Shown here: piece by piece, positions 1 to 5,312 of the stretch | How the letters are laid out: each line of letters starts with the position of its first letter | Position numbering within the stretch: position 1 is the first letter of the stretch | Origin: Candidatus Methanophaga sp. GoMg3.2 | GTDB taxonomy: Archaea; Halobacteriota; Syntropharchaeia; Alkanophagales; Methanospirareceae | Assembly (NCBI GenBank): GCA_013180565.1 | Contig: QBUN01000258.1 | Location: 1-5,312 of the forward strand | DNA length: 5,312 bases | Reading direction: 5' to 3' | Made by a program: the position numbers and the translations under genes | The notes under the pieces: generated by a model | Databases searched by the model: none | What the model was told of the DNA's origin: nothing | Seen by the model: only the letters and a program-made list of their open reading frames with translations

Positions 1-127
1 CCACATTTATGCCGGAATCTTTCAGACAGTTTGCCTGGGCATCCCCCTGTGCGCCATATCCCATCACAGCTATTGTCTTGTCTCTTAAAATGCTATCATC
101 CACATCTTCATCATGCAATATTTCCAT
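1..127 (-). CDS. ilvC: Ketol-acid reductoisomerase, N-terminal 42 residues (runs off the left edge)
   Basis: Ketol-acid reductoisomerase makes dihydroxy-isovalerate or dihydroxy-methylvalerate from acetohydroxy acids, using NADPH and magnesium, in the cytoplasmic valine, leucine and isoleucine pathway. Only the start is visible. It reads MEILHDEDVDDS, then the first strand and glycine loop of the Rossmann fold, TIAVMGYGAQGDAQ, then CLKDSGINV. This matches the family pattern of an acidic DxD segment, a (V/I)GYGxQG loop and a DSGxxV segment, at the usual distance from the start. The residue after the loop is Asp, where many family members have His. The ATG at 127 is chosen because it gives the normal N-terminal length and has a G-rich site 11 bases upstream; the next in-frame Met (residue 22) lies inside the Rossmann strand. 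Full-length family members have about 330 residues, so most of the gene lies outside. No other branched-chain gene is visible; upstream are only decayed fragments, so ilvC probably begins its own transcript. Confidence 0.9.
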   Translation of the reverse strand, partial: MEILHDEDVDDSILRDKTIAVMGYGAQGDAQANCLKDSGINV

Positions 128-132
128 GCTAT

Positions 133-144
133 CATCATCCCCCT
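133..144 (-). promoter_or_regulatory. Ribosome binding site of ilvC
   Basis: On the minus strand the bases before the start read AGGGGGATGATG, a partial match to the archaeal Shine-Dalgarno consensus GGAGGTGAT. The G run ends 11 bases before the ATG at 127. Two ATG triplets inside this site are out of frame with ilvC. The site supports a leadered transcript and the chosen start. Confidence 0.55.
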
Positions 145-169
145 ATGTTGTTTATGTAATGCAATTTTT

Positions 170-182
170 GTTATATATAAGT
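170..182 (-). promoter_or_regulatory. TATA box of the ilvC promoter
   Basis: The minus strand reads ACTTATATATAAC, a strong archaeal TATA element, preceded by CGAAA, which suits a TFB recognition element (BRE). Its centre is about 48 bases from the ilvC start. With the usual spacing of about 25 bases to the start site, this predicts a 5' leader of roughly 20 to 25 bases, just enough to carry the ribosome binding site. The transcription start is inferred, not observed. Confidence 0.6.
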
Positions 183-210
183 TTCGTATTTGTATATTTT
201 GTATCATCAT

Positions 211-481
211 ATATCGTTTGCAGTTGTTCACTTCGTTCGTCTCAGCCAATGCCTCCCTGTCTAAAGCCAACATCTGAAAGCCACATGCGTTCCGGATTCG
301 AGTAAACAACAGTTTGCTCTCCAGTGGTAAGATTCAAACGATATATTTTTGTTCCATAATTTGCGTAATACAAAGCGCCATCCTCGTATACAAGTCCCGT
401 TATTGGTTCCTTTTCATCCCTGAATATCTCTTTTATTCCCCCACCTTCCACCTTGTATATGCCTGCTGGCACACGATTCGC
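211..481 (-). pseudogene. Beta-propeller fragment, frameshifted and truncated
   Basis: About 75 codons read as part of a beta-propeller of the YWTD/NHL/SMP-30 general type: RVPAGIYKVEGGG, then GLVYEDGALYYANYG, then KIYRLNLTTGEQTVVYSNP. Such blades have a strand with GL(V/A)Y.DG.LYYA.YG followed by I.R.(N/D)L.TGE. The frame meets TGA near 242, but the reading continues plausibly in another frame as ETNEVNNC (220-243), so I infer a frameshift near 243-255. Only one to two blades are present, whereas working propellers need five to eight. There is no credible start: the ATG at 598 opens a frame whose first 40 codons overlap a beta-helix remnant read in another frame. It is probably a dead piece of a multi-domain surface protein. 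I am fairly sure of the propeller character and less sure of the exact limits and frameshift. Confidence 0.6.
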
Positions 482-488
482 AGAACTC

Positions 489-566
489 AGAGTCGCAAGT
501 ATTATCATCACCTCTTCCAAAATCATCGGTATCATAAATGTCTGTTGGATTGGAACAAACGACATT
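489..566 (-). pseudogene. Remnant of a NosD-type beta-helix C-terminal cap
   Basis: In a frame different from the open 118-codon frame covering this stretch, 26 codons read NVVCSNPTDIYD followed by TDDFGRGDDNTCDS. This is the Cys-containing cap that closes the beta-helix cassettes of the large gene at 855-4862, where cassette 2 has NVLCSNLIDIYD and cassette 1 has GDFGSGDDNTCD. The homology also shows in DNA: 493-537 aligns with 4177-4221 with about 5 mismatches in 45, including a 20-base perfect start. A stop codon lies five codons upstream of this fragment in its frame, and no helix coils remain. The next segment downstream is the propeller fragment in yet another frame. It is therefore a relic of a paralogous cassette, either from a decayed gene or from a recombination event. 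Confidence 0.75.
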
Positions 567-711
567 TTTAGAAATCTACCTTTACACTCCTTTGTCATAT
601 GTTTGTTAGAATATGAAACAATTAGATATTATATCCCACTAATATCCAGACACTTGGTATGATTTTTTATCTCATTAGTAATAAAACTTTCGAACAATGG
701 AGATTAGACAT

Positions 712-721
712 GTTATATAAG
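712..721 (-). promoter_or_regulatory. TATA-like element upstream of the decayed fragments
   Basis: The minus strand reads CTTATATAAC, closely resembling the ilvC TATA box ACTTATATATAAC. It could be the left-over promoter of the now broken beta-helix or propeller gene, or drive a short non-coding RNA. AT-rich spacers produce such matches by chance, so confidence is low. Confidence 0.25.
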
Positions 722-740
722 ATTTGATCATGCAACATAT

Positions 741-834
741 CTGGGAAAGGAATTAATGAGGGCAGAGCTGGCTATACTTATGGGTCGCAGTTTTTCCCAG
801 GATGATGATTTTTAATTTACCCTTCATTAATTCC
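741..834 (-). repeat. Two interleaved inverted repeats, possible 3' UTR pseudoknot
   Basis: Arm A, CTGGGAAA (741-748), is complementary to TTTCCCAG (793-800). Arm B, GGAATTAATGAGGG (749-762), directly adjoins A and is complementary to CCCTTCATTAATTCC (820-834) with one bulged base: 11 perfect pairs, then 3 more. The order is A, B, A', B', the crossing layout of an H-type pseudoknot, or of two mutually exclusive hairpins. In the minus-strand transcript this begins 20 bases after the stop codon of the large gene. There is no strong U-run directly after it, so it is not a simple intrinsic terminator. RNA stability control, termination or a processed small RNA are all possible. Confidence 0.5.
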
Positions 835-854
835 ATAATTGAGACTGATATGAC

Positions 855-3800
855 TTATATAGGCGAAAGTGCGAAAGCTCGCACAGCGTGCGCATCATAT
901 CTATTAATCCGGTGTCCCCAGCCAGTTGTTGCCTTTGCATATACATATAAATTCTTGGAAAAAGCCGCCTCAGTACAATTTTCAAGTAGTAGTCCCATTG
1001 ATGTCTCATTTTCAAAATTACCATATCCGTCACCAATATAATCTCCAGCAGAATGAGCCCCTACTTCACCACCGGCTACTGAAGTGACTTTTGTTGTTCC
1101 ACGTATGATATTGAAGTTAAATAAAGCAAAGTTATCCGGATGGGTTGCATGGAATGCAATATGAACTGCTTCATCTCCCGGGCTATAGCGCAGGAAACCG
1201 CATTCATCAGCCATACTTGTAGTGCCAATAGATGGTGCATCTATAACAGCTCTGCATTTGCTGTTATCAATGTGAAGAGAAAATACAAAACCACCATTAT
1301 CAATTTCTCCGGATGTGGCTTCGCGGGTGAGAATTGTACCATCACCATCAACACCCGTTGGCACTATAAACTCGAATTTTATACCATCAGGCATTACCTG
1401 ATTGCCTGTTTCATTATAGATTTCCAGCTTAATGTCGTGCTTCCCATTTGAAATTGCATAAGAGTCCAGAAAACCGCTATAAATGTCAGCGAACCAATCA
1501 GTGGTGGGCCAATAGGTGTCGCAGTCTCCCGTACTTTCGCACACATCTGGTGCGTTATGTGGCCTGAATTCATAAAGGTTCATACCATTAATGCCTTTTG
1601 GGCCCAGCGAATAAACGGGAAATGTCACCACGCCATGATCATCCTTTACATAATGAACATTAACCGGCTCTGAAAATTCTTGCCATTTGGTCTCGTTTTC
1701 ATCTTTATACGACCAGCGATAGTACATTATCTCTTTGGTAGGTATGCGACTATCATATCCATGGCGGAATCTAAGACGACTTCCAAATGGTGCATCAACC
1801 ATAGTGTAACCACTCATCCAGTCAGCATAATTTGTTAGACCATCTGTATTTATATTATTAAGTGTTGTCCCGCCAACACCATATGGCATAACCCAAAAAT
1901 CAACCCCTTCCGGAGGGTGTATTGATGTCTCTGGAGGCAGGATGTTTATTTTATGGCAATATGTATTATTTTCTTCACTTAATTCTTCTACTGCTTCTGC
2001 AGGGTCTACCACAGCTCCAAGACAGTAAATTCCAGGAGAAGTTTTCTCAGGTATATTAAGCTCAAGGGTATAACTAACAGAACTTCCTGGTGAAATTGAC
2101 TTGGTATTAGATATTCTGCCATCCTCCAGGAGCATATCTTCAACAAAATCTTCTCTCGTCTTACCTGCAGAGACCGGATTAACTGCTAATTCCAAAGGAA
2201 TGATGTCATCAGAGGAAAGAATTAAATCTACAACATAGTGTGCTATCTCGGATTCTATAGACCCGGGCGCTGTTGCAGAACCTATATTGCTCACTATTAC
2301 TTCTAAAGCGACATCTTCTCCAGCTATGACCTTCTCAGGTCCGTTAAGAGCGACTATAAGATCGGGCATCTCCTCCGGGGCGCCAGGGCAAGCATCGTCG
2401 ATACACAGCTCTTGCCCGCCGATGACTAACGAGTTGATCATACCGGATAATTTAAGACTACCTTTATCATTCCCAAAACCGTTTACAACCACGACATTGA
2501 CACCGCCTATGGTTGCTCCGTTGATATCGACGAAGTCTTCGAAGTTCCGGAAGTCACCGTTGATCTCGATGTTTAGGTTACCGCCGTATTCACCGAAAAG
2601 GAGGGAAATACCACTACAGGGACTTCCGAAGTCAAAATCGAGGTTGACATTATTAACCCATATCTCCTGACCAGAGCCGCCAGCGAGCCCGTCATTCTCA
2701 ATCACTGCATAACCGCCGGTAGTCCAGTTGCTATTGCTCCATTGGAAGGATTGGACAGTGATTGTTGCGCCGGAATCTGTGAATATGTCCCCAACATTAT
2801 ATGTTGTCCCTAATAGCGGATCTTCGAAATCGACGCAACCCCCACTAACTCCACTACCCCACGTCCTGAATGCAAAATCATATCCTTTCAATCTGTCTTC
2901 AACGCAACTTATTCCTCGATCATACTCCGATTTCGTCTGCCCTCTCCAAAAATAACGGTTATCCGGACCTGGAGAGTCAGCATCACTCCAGACATAGATG
3001 TAATAAGAATCATCCGGTTTCAATGAGATCGACGGATCAACCGGGATCTCTATCCATCCGGATTTCGCAATCTTCTCCCCGGAAACGGTAGTCTCCCATA
3101 ACTGATCTTCGGCATCGTTTGTAATTGATACGCGCATGTTGCCAGGCTTTCCGTTCTTTCCGATATAGAGATCAATCTGTGACAGTGATGTATGGGTGGG
3201 TTTGAATTCCTGCCAACGAATAAAGGTCTTCTCAAACCAGTAACCATAATTTATCCCTTCCTGGTATTGATCCAGGATATGTTTGCCATTTGAGCACACA
3301 TTTGTACATCCCGTCGTCCCGGCATCGTTCCAGTTATGTGTTGTGTCGCACCGGTTTTCATCACCGGAGTTTGCATCCTCGTCATAGATATCTATCAAAT
3401 TGGAGCAGAGGACATTACCAGAAACGTAATTATCGGTGCTGTCGGATGTGAAATAAATCCCATAATTTGCGTTATCTGAAATTAAATTAGTCGTAAGTGT
3501 ATTGTTGGATGACCGATCCCTTAGATGAATTCCGTTCTGTTTATTTGAATTAACATTGTTGTTAATTATTTCGTTACTGTTAGATGAGCCCTGCAGATGA
3601 ATCCCATTCTTAGTATTTAAATTAGCAATGTTGGCACTCACTATGTTACCGCAGGATGAATCTTCTAGGCGGATCCCATCTACCTTATTTGAATTCGCGA
3701 TATTGTTAACTACTGTGTTGTTGTCCGCCCTGTACACTAAATATATCCCCCAACCATTATTTGAATTAGCAGTATTGTTAGTTATTGTGTTATATTTAGC

Positions 3801-4862
3801 TGATCCGAACAGTTCAATCCCAGCAATCCTATTCGAACTTACGGTATTATTGGTTATTATGTTGTGATCAGCGTACGTGCGCATGTGGATTCCGCTACGA
3901 TAGTTCATCACATTGCAATTCATTATGGTGACATTGTCAAATCCATAGTTGTAAATCCCATCGCCGGAACCAGTTCCTCTTATCGTTGCACCGTTACAAT
4001 CCAAGACTACATCATCTGCGTTGATTATGATGACCCCGATCGCACCAGCATCTGGGATATCATAAAATCCAGGGCAAAGGACGGTATCTTCATTGATGTA
4101 TAAATCATCGGTTGGGATTACGCAACAACTATACGTACACCCCCTTGTTCCATCATCGTTCCATCCATCAGATTTATCGCAAGTATTATCATCACCACTT
4201 CCAAAATCACCGATCACATAAAAATCATATTTTTTGTTATCACATGCGGTATTCCAATTCAGTTTATTACCTGATGAATAGGTTCCTCCACCTAAATAAA
4301 ACCCGTAATCATTTGAATTTGCCGTGTTTCTGATCAATTCGTTGTTAGAGGAATTATATAGATTAATTCCTTGGCGATTTGAATTTGCCGTATTTTCCAT
4401 CATTTTTACGCCAGAAGATGTCTGCAAGTAAAATCCAGATCCGCTACTGGAGGTTACTGTGTTGTTAATCAACTGATTATCGTTAGAATAGTATGATAGG
4501 AAGATTCCATATTGATAGTTCATCACGCCACAATTCTTTACAACGACATTCTTAAATCCAGGATTGTAAATTCCTCTTCCAGAACCCGTTCCTCTTATCG
4601 TTGCACCGTTACAATCCAGGACTACATCATCTGCATTGATTATGATGACCCCGATCGCACCAGCATCTGGGATATCATAAAATTCAGGGCAAAGAACGGT
4701 GTCTTCATTGATGTACAAATCATCGGTTGGGATTACGCAAACATCTATCTCTTCCGCCCCGCCTACACCTACACCCGCGCCGCTCACCGCACCCGCAAAT
4801 ATCGAAGCCAACATCACGCCTATGAGGACGAACAATGCCAATTCCGCTTTCTTTTCCCGCAT
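855..4862 (-). CDS. Giant secreted surface protein: two NosD-type beta-helix cassettes plus CARDB
   Basis: This 1335-residue protein is predicted to be exported and to act outside the cell; its substrate is unknown. A Sec-type signal peptide (Lys/Arg-rich residues 2-6, hydrophobic 8-27, cleavage near 27-30) leads into cassette 1 (42-246) and cassette 2 (247-523). Each opens with CVIPTDDLYINEDTVLCP, has right-handed parallel beta-helix coils as in NosD and related CASH-type domains, and closes with a cap of the form CD..(D/N)WND.GT.GCT..C. Residues 525-670 form a beta-rich module (motifs QEFKPTHTSLSQIDLYI, YFWRGQT, YDFAFRTW) and 676-826 another (VDFEDPLLGTTYNVGD, NGATIGGVNVVVVNGFGN). Both recall modules of surface proteins, but I cannot name them securely. 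Residues 833-976 are CARDB-like (PDLIV, IVSNIGSATAPG, VDPAEAVEELSEENNTY). Residues 979-1335 match no family I recognise. There are many N-X-S/T sequons, suggesting glycosylation. No C-terminal membrane helix, PGF-CTERM or LPXTG motif is visible, so it may be released or held non-covalently. The start is supported by the signal peptide, a GGGG site and TATA boxes. Adhesion or polysaccharide binding is inference. Confidence 0.95.
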   Translation of the reverse strand: MREKKAELALFVLIGVMLASIFAGAVSGAGVGVGGAEEIDVCVIPTDDLYINEDTVLCPEFYDIPDAGAIGVIIINADDVVLDCNGATIRGTGSGRGIYNPGFKNVVVKNCGVMNYQYGIFLSYYSNDNQLINNTVTSSSGSGFYLQTSSGVKMMENTANSNRQGINLYNSSNNELIRNTANSNDYGFYLGGGTYSSGNKLNWNTACDNKKYDFYVIGDFGSGDDNTCDKSDGWNDDGTRGCTYSCCVIPTDDLYINEDTVLCPGFYDIPDAGAIGVIIINADDVVLDCNGATIRGTGSGDGIYNYGFDNVTIMNCNVMNYRSGIHMRTYADHNIITNNTVSSNRIAGIELFGSAKYNTITNNTANSNNGWGIYLVYRADNNTVVNNIANSNKVDGIRLEDSSCGNIVSANIANLNTKNGIHLQGSSNSNEIINNNVNSNKQNGIHLRDRSSNNTLTTNLISDNANYGIYFTSDSTDNYVSGNVLCSNLIDIYDEDANSGDENRCDTTHNWNDAGTTGCTNVCSNGKHILDQYQEGINYGYWFEKTFIRWQEFKPTHTSLSQIDLYIGKNGKPGNMRVSITNDAEDQLWETTVSGEKIAKSGWIEIPVDPSISLKPDDSYYIYVWSDADSPGPDNRYFWRGQTKSEYDRGISCVEDRLKGYDFAFRTWGSGVSGGCVDFEDPLLGTTYNVGDIFTDSGATITVQSFQWSNSNWTTGGYAVIENDGLAGGSGQEIWVNNVNLDFDFGSPCSGISLLFGEYGGNLNIEINGDFRNFEDFVDINGATIGGVNVVVVNGFGNDKGSLKLSGMINSLVIGGQELCIDDACPGAPEEMPDLIVALNGPEKVIAGEDVALEVIVSNIGSATAPGSIESEIAHYVVDLILSSDDIIPLELAVNPVSAGKTREDFVEDMLLEDGRISNTKSISPGSSVSYTLELNIPEKTSPGIYCLGAVVDPAEAVEELSEENNTYCHKINILPPETSIHPPEGVDFWVMPYGVGGTTLNNINTDGLTNYADWMSGYTMVDAPFGSRLRFRHGYDSRIPTKEIMYYRWSYKDENETKWQEFSEPVNVHYVKDDHGVVTFPVYSLGPKGINGMNLYEFRPHNAPDVCESTGDCDTYWPTTDWFADIYSGFLDSYAISNGKHDIKLEIYNETGNQVMPDGIKFEFIVPTGVDGDGTILTREATSGEIDNGGFVFSLHIDNSKCRAVIDAPSIGTTSMADECGFLRYSPGDEAVHIAFHATHPDNFALFNFNIIRGTTKVTSVAGGEVGAHSAGDYIGDGYGNFENETSMGLLLENCTEAAFSKNLYVYAKATTGWGHRINRYDAHAVRAFALSPI
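3420..3851 (-). repeat. Six exact-length 72-bp (24-residue) beta-helix coil repeats
   Basis: Residues 338-481 of the large protein divide without any insertion or deletion into six units of 24 residues, starting NNTVSSN, NNTANSN, NNIANSN, ANIANLN, NNNVNSN and TNLISDN. The shared pattern is roughly (N)N.(A/V)NSN....GI.L..SS..N.I., typical of one turn of a right-handed parallel beta-helix with stacked Asn residues. Units are diverged in sequence but rigid in length. Cassette 1 has only about three coils and its spacing is less regular (22-24). Confidence 0.85.
3973..4125 (-). repeat. Direct repeat, copy in cassette 2 (153 bp)
   Basis: This is the second copy, in reading order, of a 153-bp block encoding the N-terminal cap and first strands of a beta-helix cassette (residues 247-297). 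It matches 4588-4740 at an offset of exactly 615 bp with 6 mismatches (about 96% identity). All six are transitions, and only one changes an amino acid: Gly here against Glu in the other copy, in the CP(G/E)FYD motif. Confidence 0.95.
4588..4740 (-). repeat. Direct repeat, copy in cassette 1 (153 bp)
   Basis: This is the first copy, in reading order, encoding residues 42-92 directly after the signal peptide and a short Gly-rich linker. Beyond the block the cassettes remain homologous, but identity falls abruptly: the next 72 bp (4516-4587 against 3901-3972) have about 21 differences, about 71% identity. The other edge sits exactly at the first Cys of each cassette. Confidence 0.95.
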
Positions 4863-4870
4863 GATTTTTA

Positions 4871-4874
4871 CCCC
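4871..4874 (-). promoter_or_regulatory. Ribosome binding site of the large surface-protein gene
   Basis: The minus strand reads GGGG, then TAAAAATC, then the ATG at 4862. This is a short Shine-Dalgarno-like site with 8 bases of spacing. It favours a leadered message and therefore the distal TATA box over the proximal one. Confidence 0.5.
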
Positions 4875-4886
4875 ATAACTTACTTA

Positions 4887-4895
4887 CTTTATAAG
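4887..4895 (-). promoter_or_regulatory. Proximal TATA-like element
   Basis: The minus strand reads CTTATAAAG, centred about 29 bases before the start codon. If used, transcription would begin within a few bases of the ATG and the message would be nearly leaderless, losing the GGGG site. It could be an alternative promoter, but the distal element fits better. Confidence 0.35.
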
Positions 4896-4915
4896 TTTAG
4901 ATATTTAGATAGTTT

Positions 4916-4929
4916 CTTTATATATAAAG
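4916..4929 (-). promoter_or_regulatory. Palindromic TATA box of the large gene
   Basis: The sequence CTTTATATATAAAG is a perfect 14-base palindrome and a near-ideal archaeal TATA element. Its centre is about 60 bases upstream of the start, predicting a start site near 4897 and a leader of about 35 bases that includes the GGGG site. Orientation would have to come from the flanking recognition element. No gene lies to its right on the plus strand, so I assign it to the minus-strand gene. Confidence 0.6.
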
Positions 4930-4930
4930 G

Positions 4931-4950
4931 ATGAGGCTACATAAGGCTAC
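4931..4950 (-). promoter_or_regulatory. Tandem 10-bp direct repeat abutting the TATA box
   Basis: Two adjacent 10-mers, ATGAGGCTAC and ATAAGGCTAC on the plus strand, differ at one base and end one base from the TATA palindrome. One helical turn of spacing would put two bound protein units on the same DNA face, in the position of the recognition element and an activator or repressor site. This is a candidate operator by position and periodicity only. Confidence 0.4.
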
Positions 4951-5229
4951 GTCATCAAATGGAAAATTTTGATAGTTATCAACACATATTATTTGATGGC
5001 TTTTAGTATGCTTCCAGAACTATTGATGTGATTATTCATCAAAAAGAAACCAAGTGAAACTTTAAAGACTTATTCCTTCTTGTAGGGCAAGGAATACCAC
5101 AGATAAAATTCCATAAGTATCTCATGTCTTAAAAGGTTTTCGGTATTTGGTATTAAAATATCCAAAAGGCATGTTTCATCATATTATCCATTCATCCTTC
5201 AAAGCTCACTCCAAATGCAATTTTTTACA
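4951..5229. other. AT-rich spacer without a gene
   Basis: Together with the promoter elements at 4863-4950 this makes about 370 bp between the partial gene at the right edge and the large gene. I see no coding frame with recognisable features on either strand. It contains a weak pair of arms, CATCAAAT (4953-4960) and ATTTGATG (4991-4998), and the hairpin at 5071-5096. Confidence 0.6.
5071..5096 (-). terminator. Hairpin with downstream T-rich stretch, possible terminator
   Basis: TATTCCTT (5071-5078) and AAGGAATA (5089-5096) form an 8-bp perfect stem with a 10-base loop. Reading the minus strand, T-rich sequence (GGTTTCTTTTTG) follows about 20 bases later. Position after the partial gene ending at 5230 suits transcript termination. 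The stem is AT-rich and archaeal terminators rely mainly on U tracts, so this is tentative. Confidence 0.3.
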
Positions 5230-5312
5230 TTAGCCATACAAATGTCCGCATTCTACTTCTCCGTACCCGATCCAGTCCCAATCGCCGTAATACCTGTTCT
5301 GAACAGTTGTTT
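5230..5312 (-). CDS. C-terminal end of an unrecognised protein (runs off the right edge)
   Basis: One minus-strand frame open from the window edge reads TTVQNRYYGDWDWIGYG and then EVECGHLYG before TAA at 5230-5232. I do not recognise the family. The segment is rich in Tyr, Trp, Gly and Asp and has one Cys, which would suit the last strands of a secreted beta-rich domain, but 26 residues are too few to decide. The other two minus frames are also open for 19 and 28 codons, one strongly Arg-rich, so the frame choice rests on composition alone. A hairpin and T-rich stretch further downstream could end its transcript. Confidence 0.35.
   Translation of the reverse strand, partial: TTVQNRYYGDWDWIGYGEVECGHLYG

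Larger units (their letters stand above)
567..854. other. Intergenic spacer without a gene
   Basis: This stretch lies between the end of the large surface-protein gene and the decayed fragments. I see no credible gene on either strand. It holds the interleaved inverted repeats at 741-834 and a TATA-like element at 712-721. A 24-codon minus-strand frame (753-827, MKGKLKIIILGK...) starts and stops inside the two inverted-repeat arms and has no supporting homology that I recognise. As the transcript of the large gene probably ends here, this is its likely 3' untranslated region. Confidence 0.6.

Noticed and set aside
85..309. 74-codon minus-strand frame overlapping the ilvC start
   Set aside because: It overlaps the ilvC promoter and coding start in a different frame and has poor composition. 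Only its middle (ETNEVNNC) looks protein-like, and this is explained as the frameshifted propeller tail.
242..598. 118-codon minus-strand open frame as a complete hypothetical gene
   Set aside because: Its first third overlaps a beta-helix cap better read in another frame, its last part is a truncated propeller, and a frameshifted continuation is visible past its stop. It is annotated as two remnants.
753..827. 24-codon minus-strand frame beginning MKGKLKIIILGK
   Set aside because: Start and stop both fall inside the inverted-repeat arms, it has no clear ribosome binding site, and it is too short to resemble a known family.
749..834. Small transposable element with terminal inverted repeats
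   Set aside because: The arms could be mistaken for element ends, but no matching target-site duplication is visible in the flanks and no second copy is present in the window.
3420..3851. CRISPR-like regular 72-bp repeats
   Set aside because: Periodic units lie in frame within a coding sequence, are diverged, and encode beta-helix coils; there are no conserved short repeats with unique spacers.
3420..4550. AT-rich beta-helix region as horizontally acquired DNA
   Set aside because: Lower G+C here follows from the many Asn, Ile and Tyr codons required by the coils, so it is not independent evidence of transfer.
4512..4934. 140-codon plus-strand open frame opposite the start of the large gene
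   Set aside because: It is an antisense shadow of the beta-helix coding sequence; its residues mirror the repeated N-cap, and a similar shadow at 3864-4103 arises from the other repeat copy.

Overview
The window looks like part of an archaeal chromosome, probably a euryarchaeote related to methanogens, ANME or Syntrophoarchaeum-like lineages. The evidence is circumstantial. Each intact start has a canonical-looking archaeal TATA box at a suitable distance. The main gene is a giant secreted protein combining NosD-type beta-helix cassettes with a CARDB domain, an architecture common in these archaea. G+C is moderate to low. Nothing here fixes the genus.

Everything supported lies on the minus strand, so transcription runs from high to low coordinates. 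At the right edge (5230-5312) is the last 26 codons of an unrecognised gene. About 370 bp of AT-rich spacer follows, carrying a promoter: a palindromic TATA element, a 10-bp tandem repeat just upstream of it and a GGGG ribosome binding site. Next is one very large gene (855-4862, 1335 aa) for an exported, glycosylation-prone, multi-domain surface or extracellular protein. In order it has a signal peptide, two Cys-capped beta-helix cassettes, two beta-rich modules without a secure name, a CARDB domain and a long C-terminal region of unknown family. No anchor is visible.

Downstream (567-854) is a spacer with two interleaved inverted repeats that could form a pseudoknot in the 3' UTR of the big transcript. 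Then come two decayed fragments: the C-terminal cap of another beta-helix cassette (489-566), clearly paralogous at DNA level to the cap of cassette 1, and part of a beta-propeller (about 211-481) with a frameshift. Together they look like the remains of another surface protein. At the left edge (1-127) is the start of ilvC, ketol-acid reductoisomerase, with its own TATA box and ribosome binding site.

There is no operon joining these genes. The picture is a housekeeping amino-acid gene next to a fast-evolving surface-protein locus in which cassettes are duplicated, homogenised and lost. The best candidates for something new are the module-bounded homogenised repeat inside the big gene, the interleaved 3' inverted repeats, and the unassigned C-terminal region of about 350 residues.
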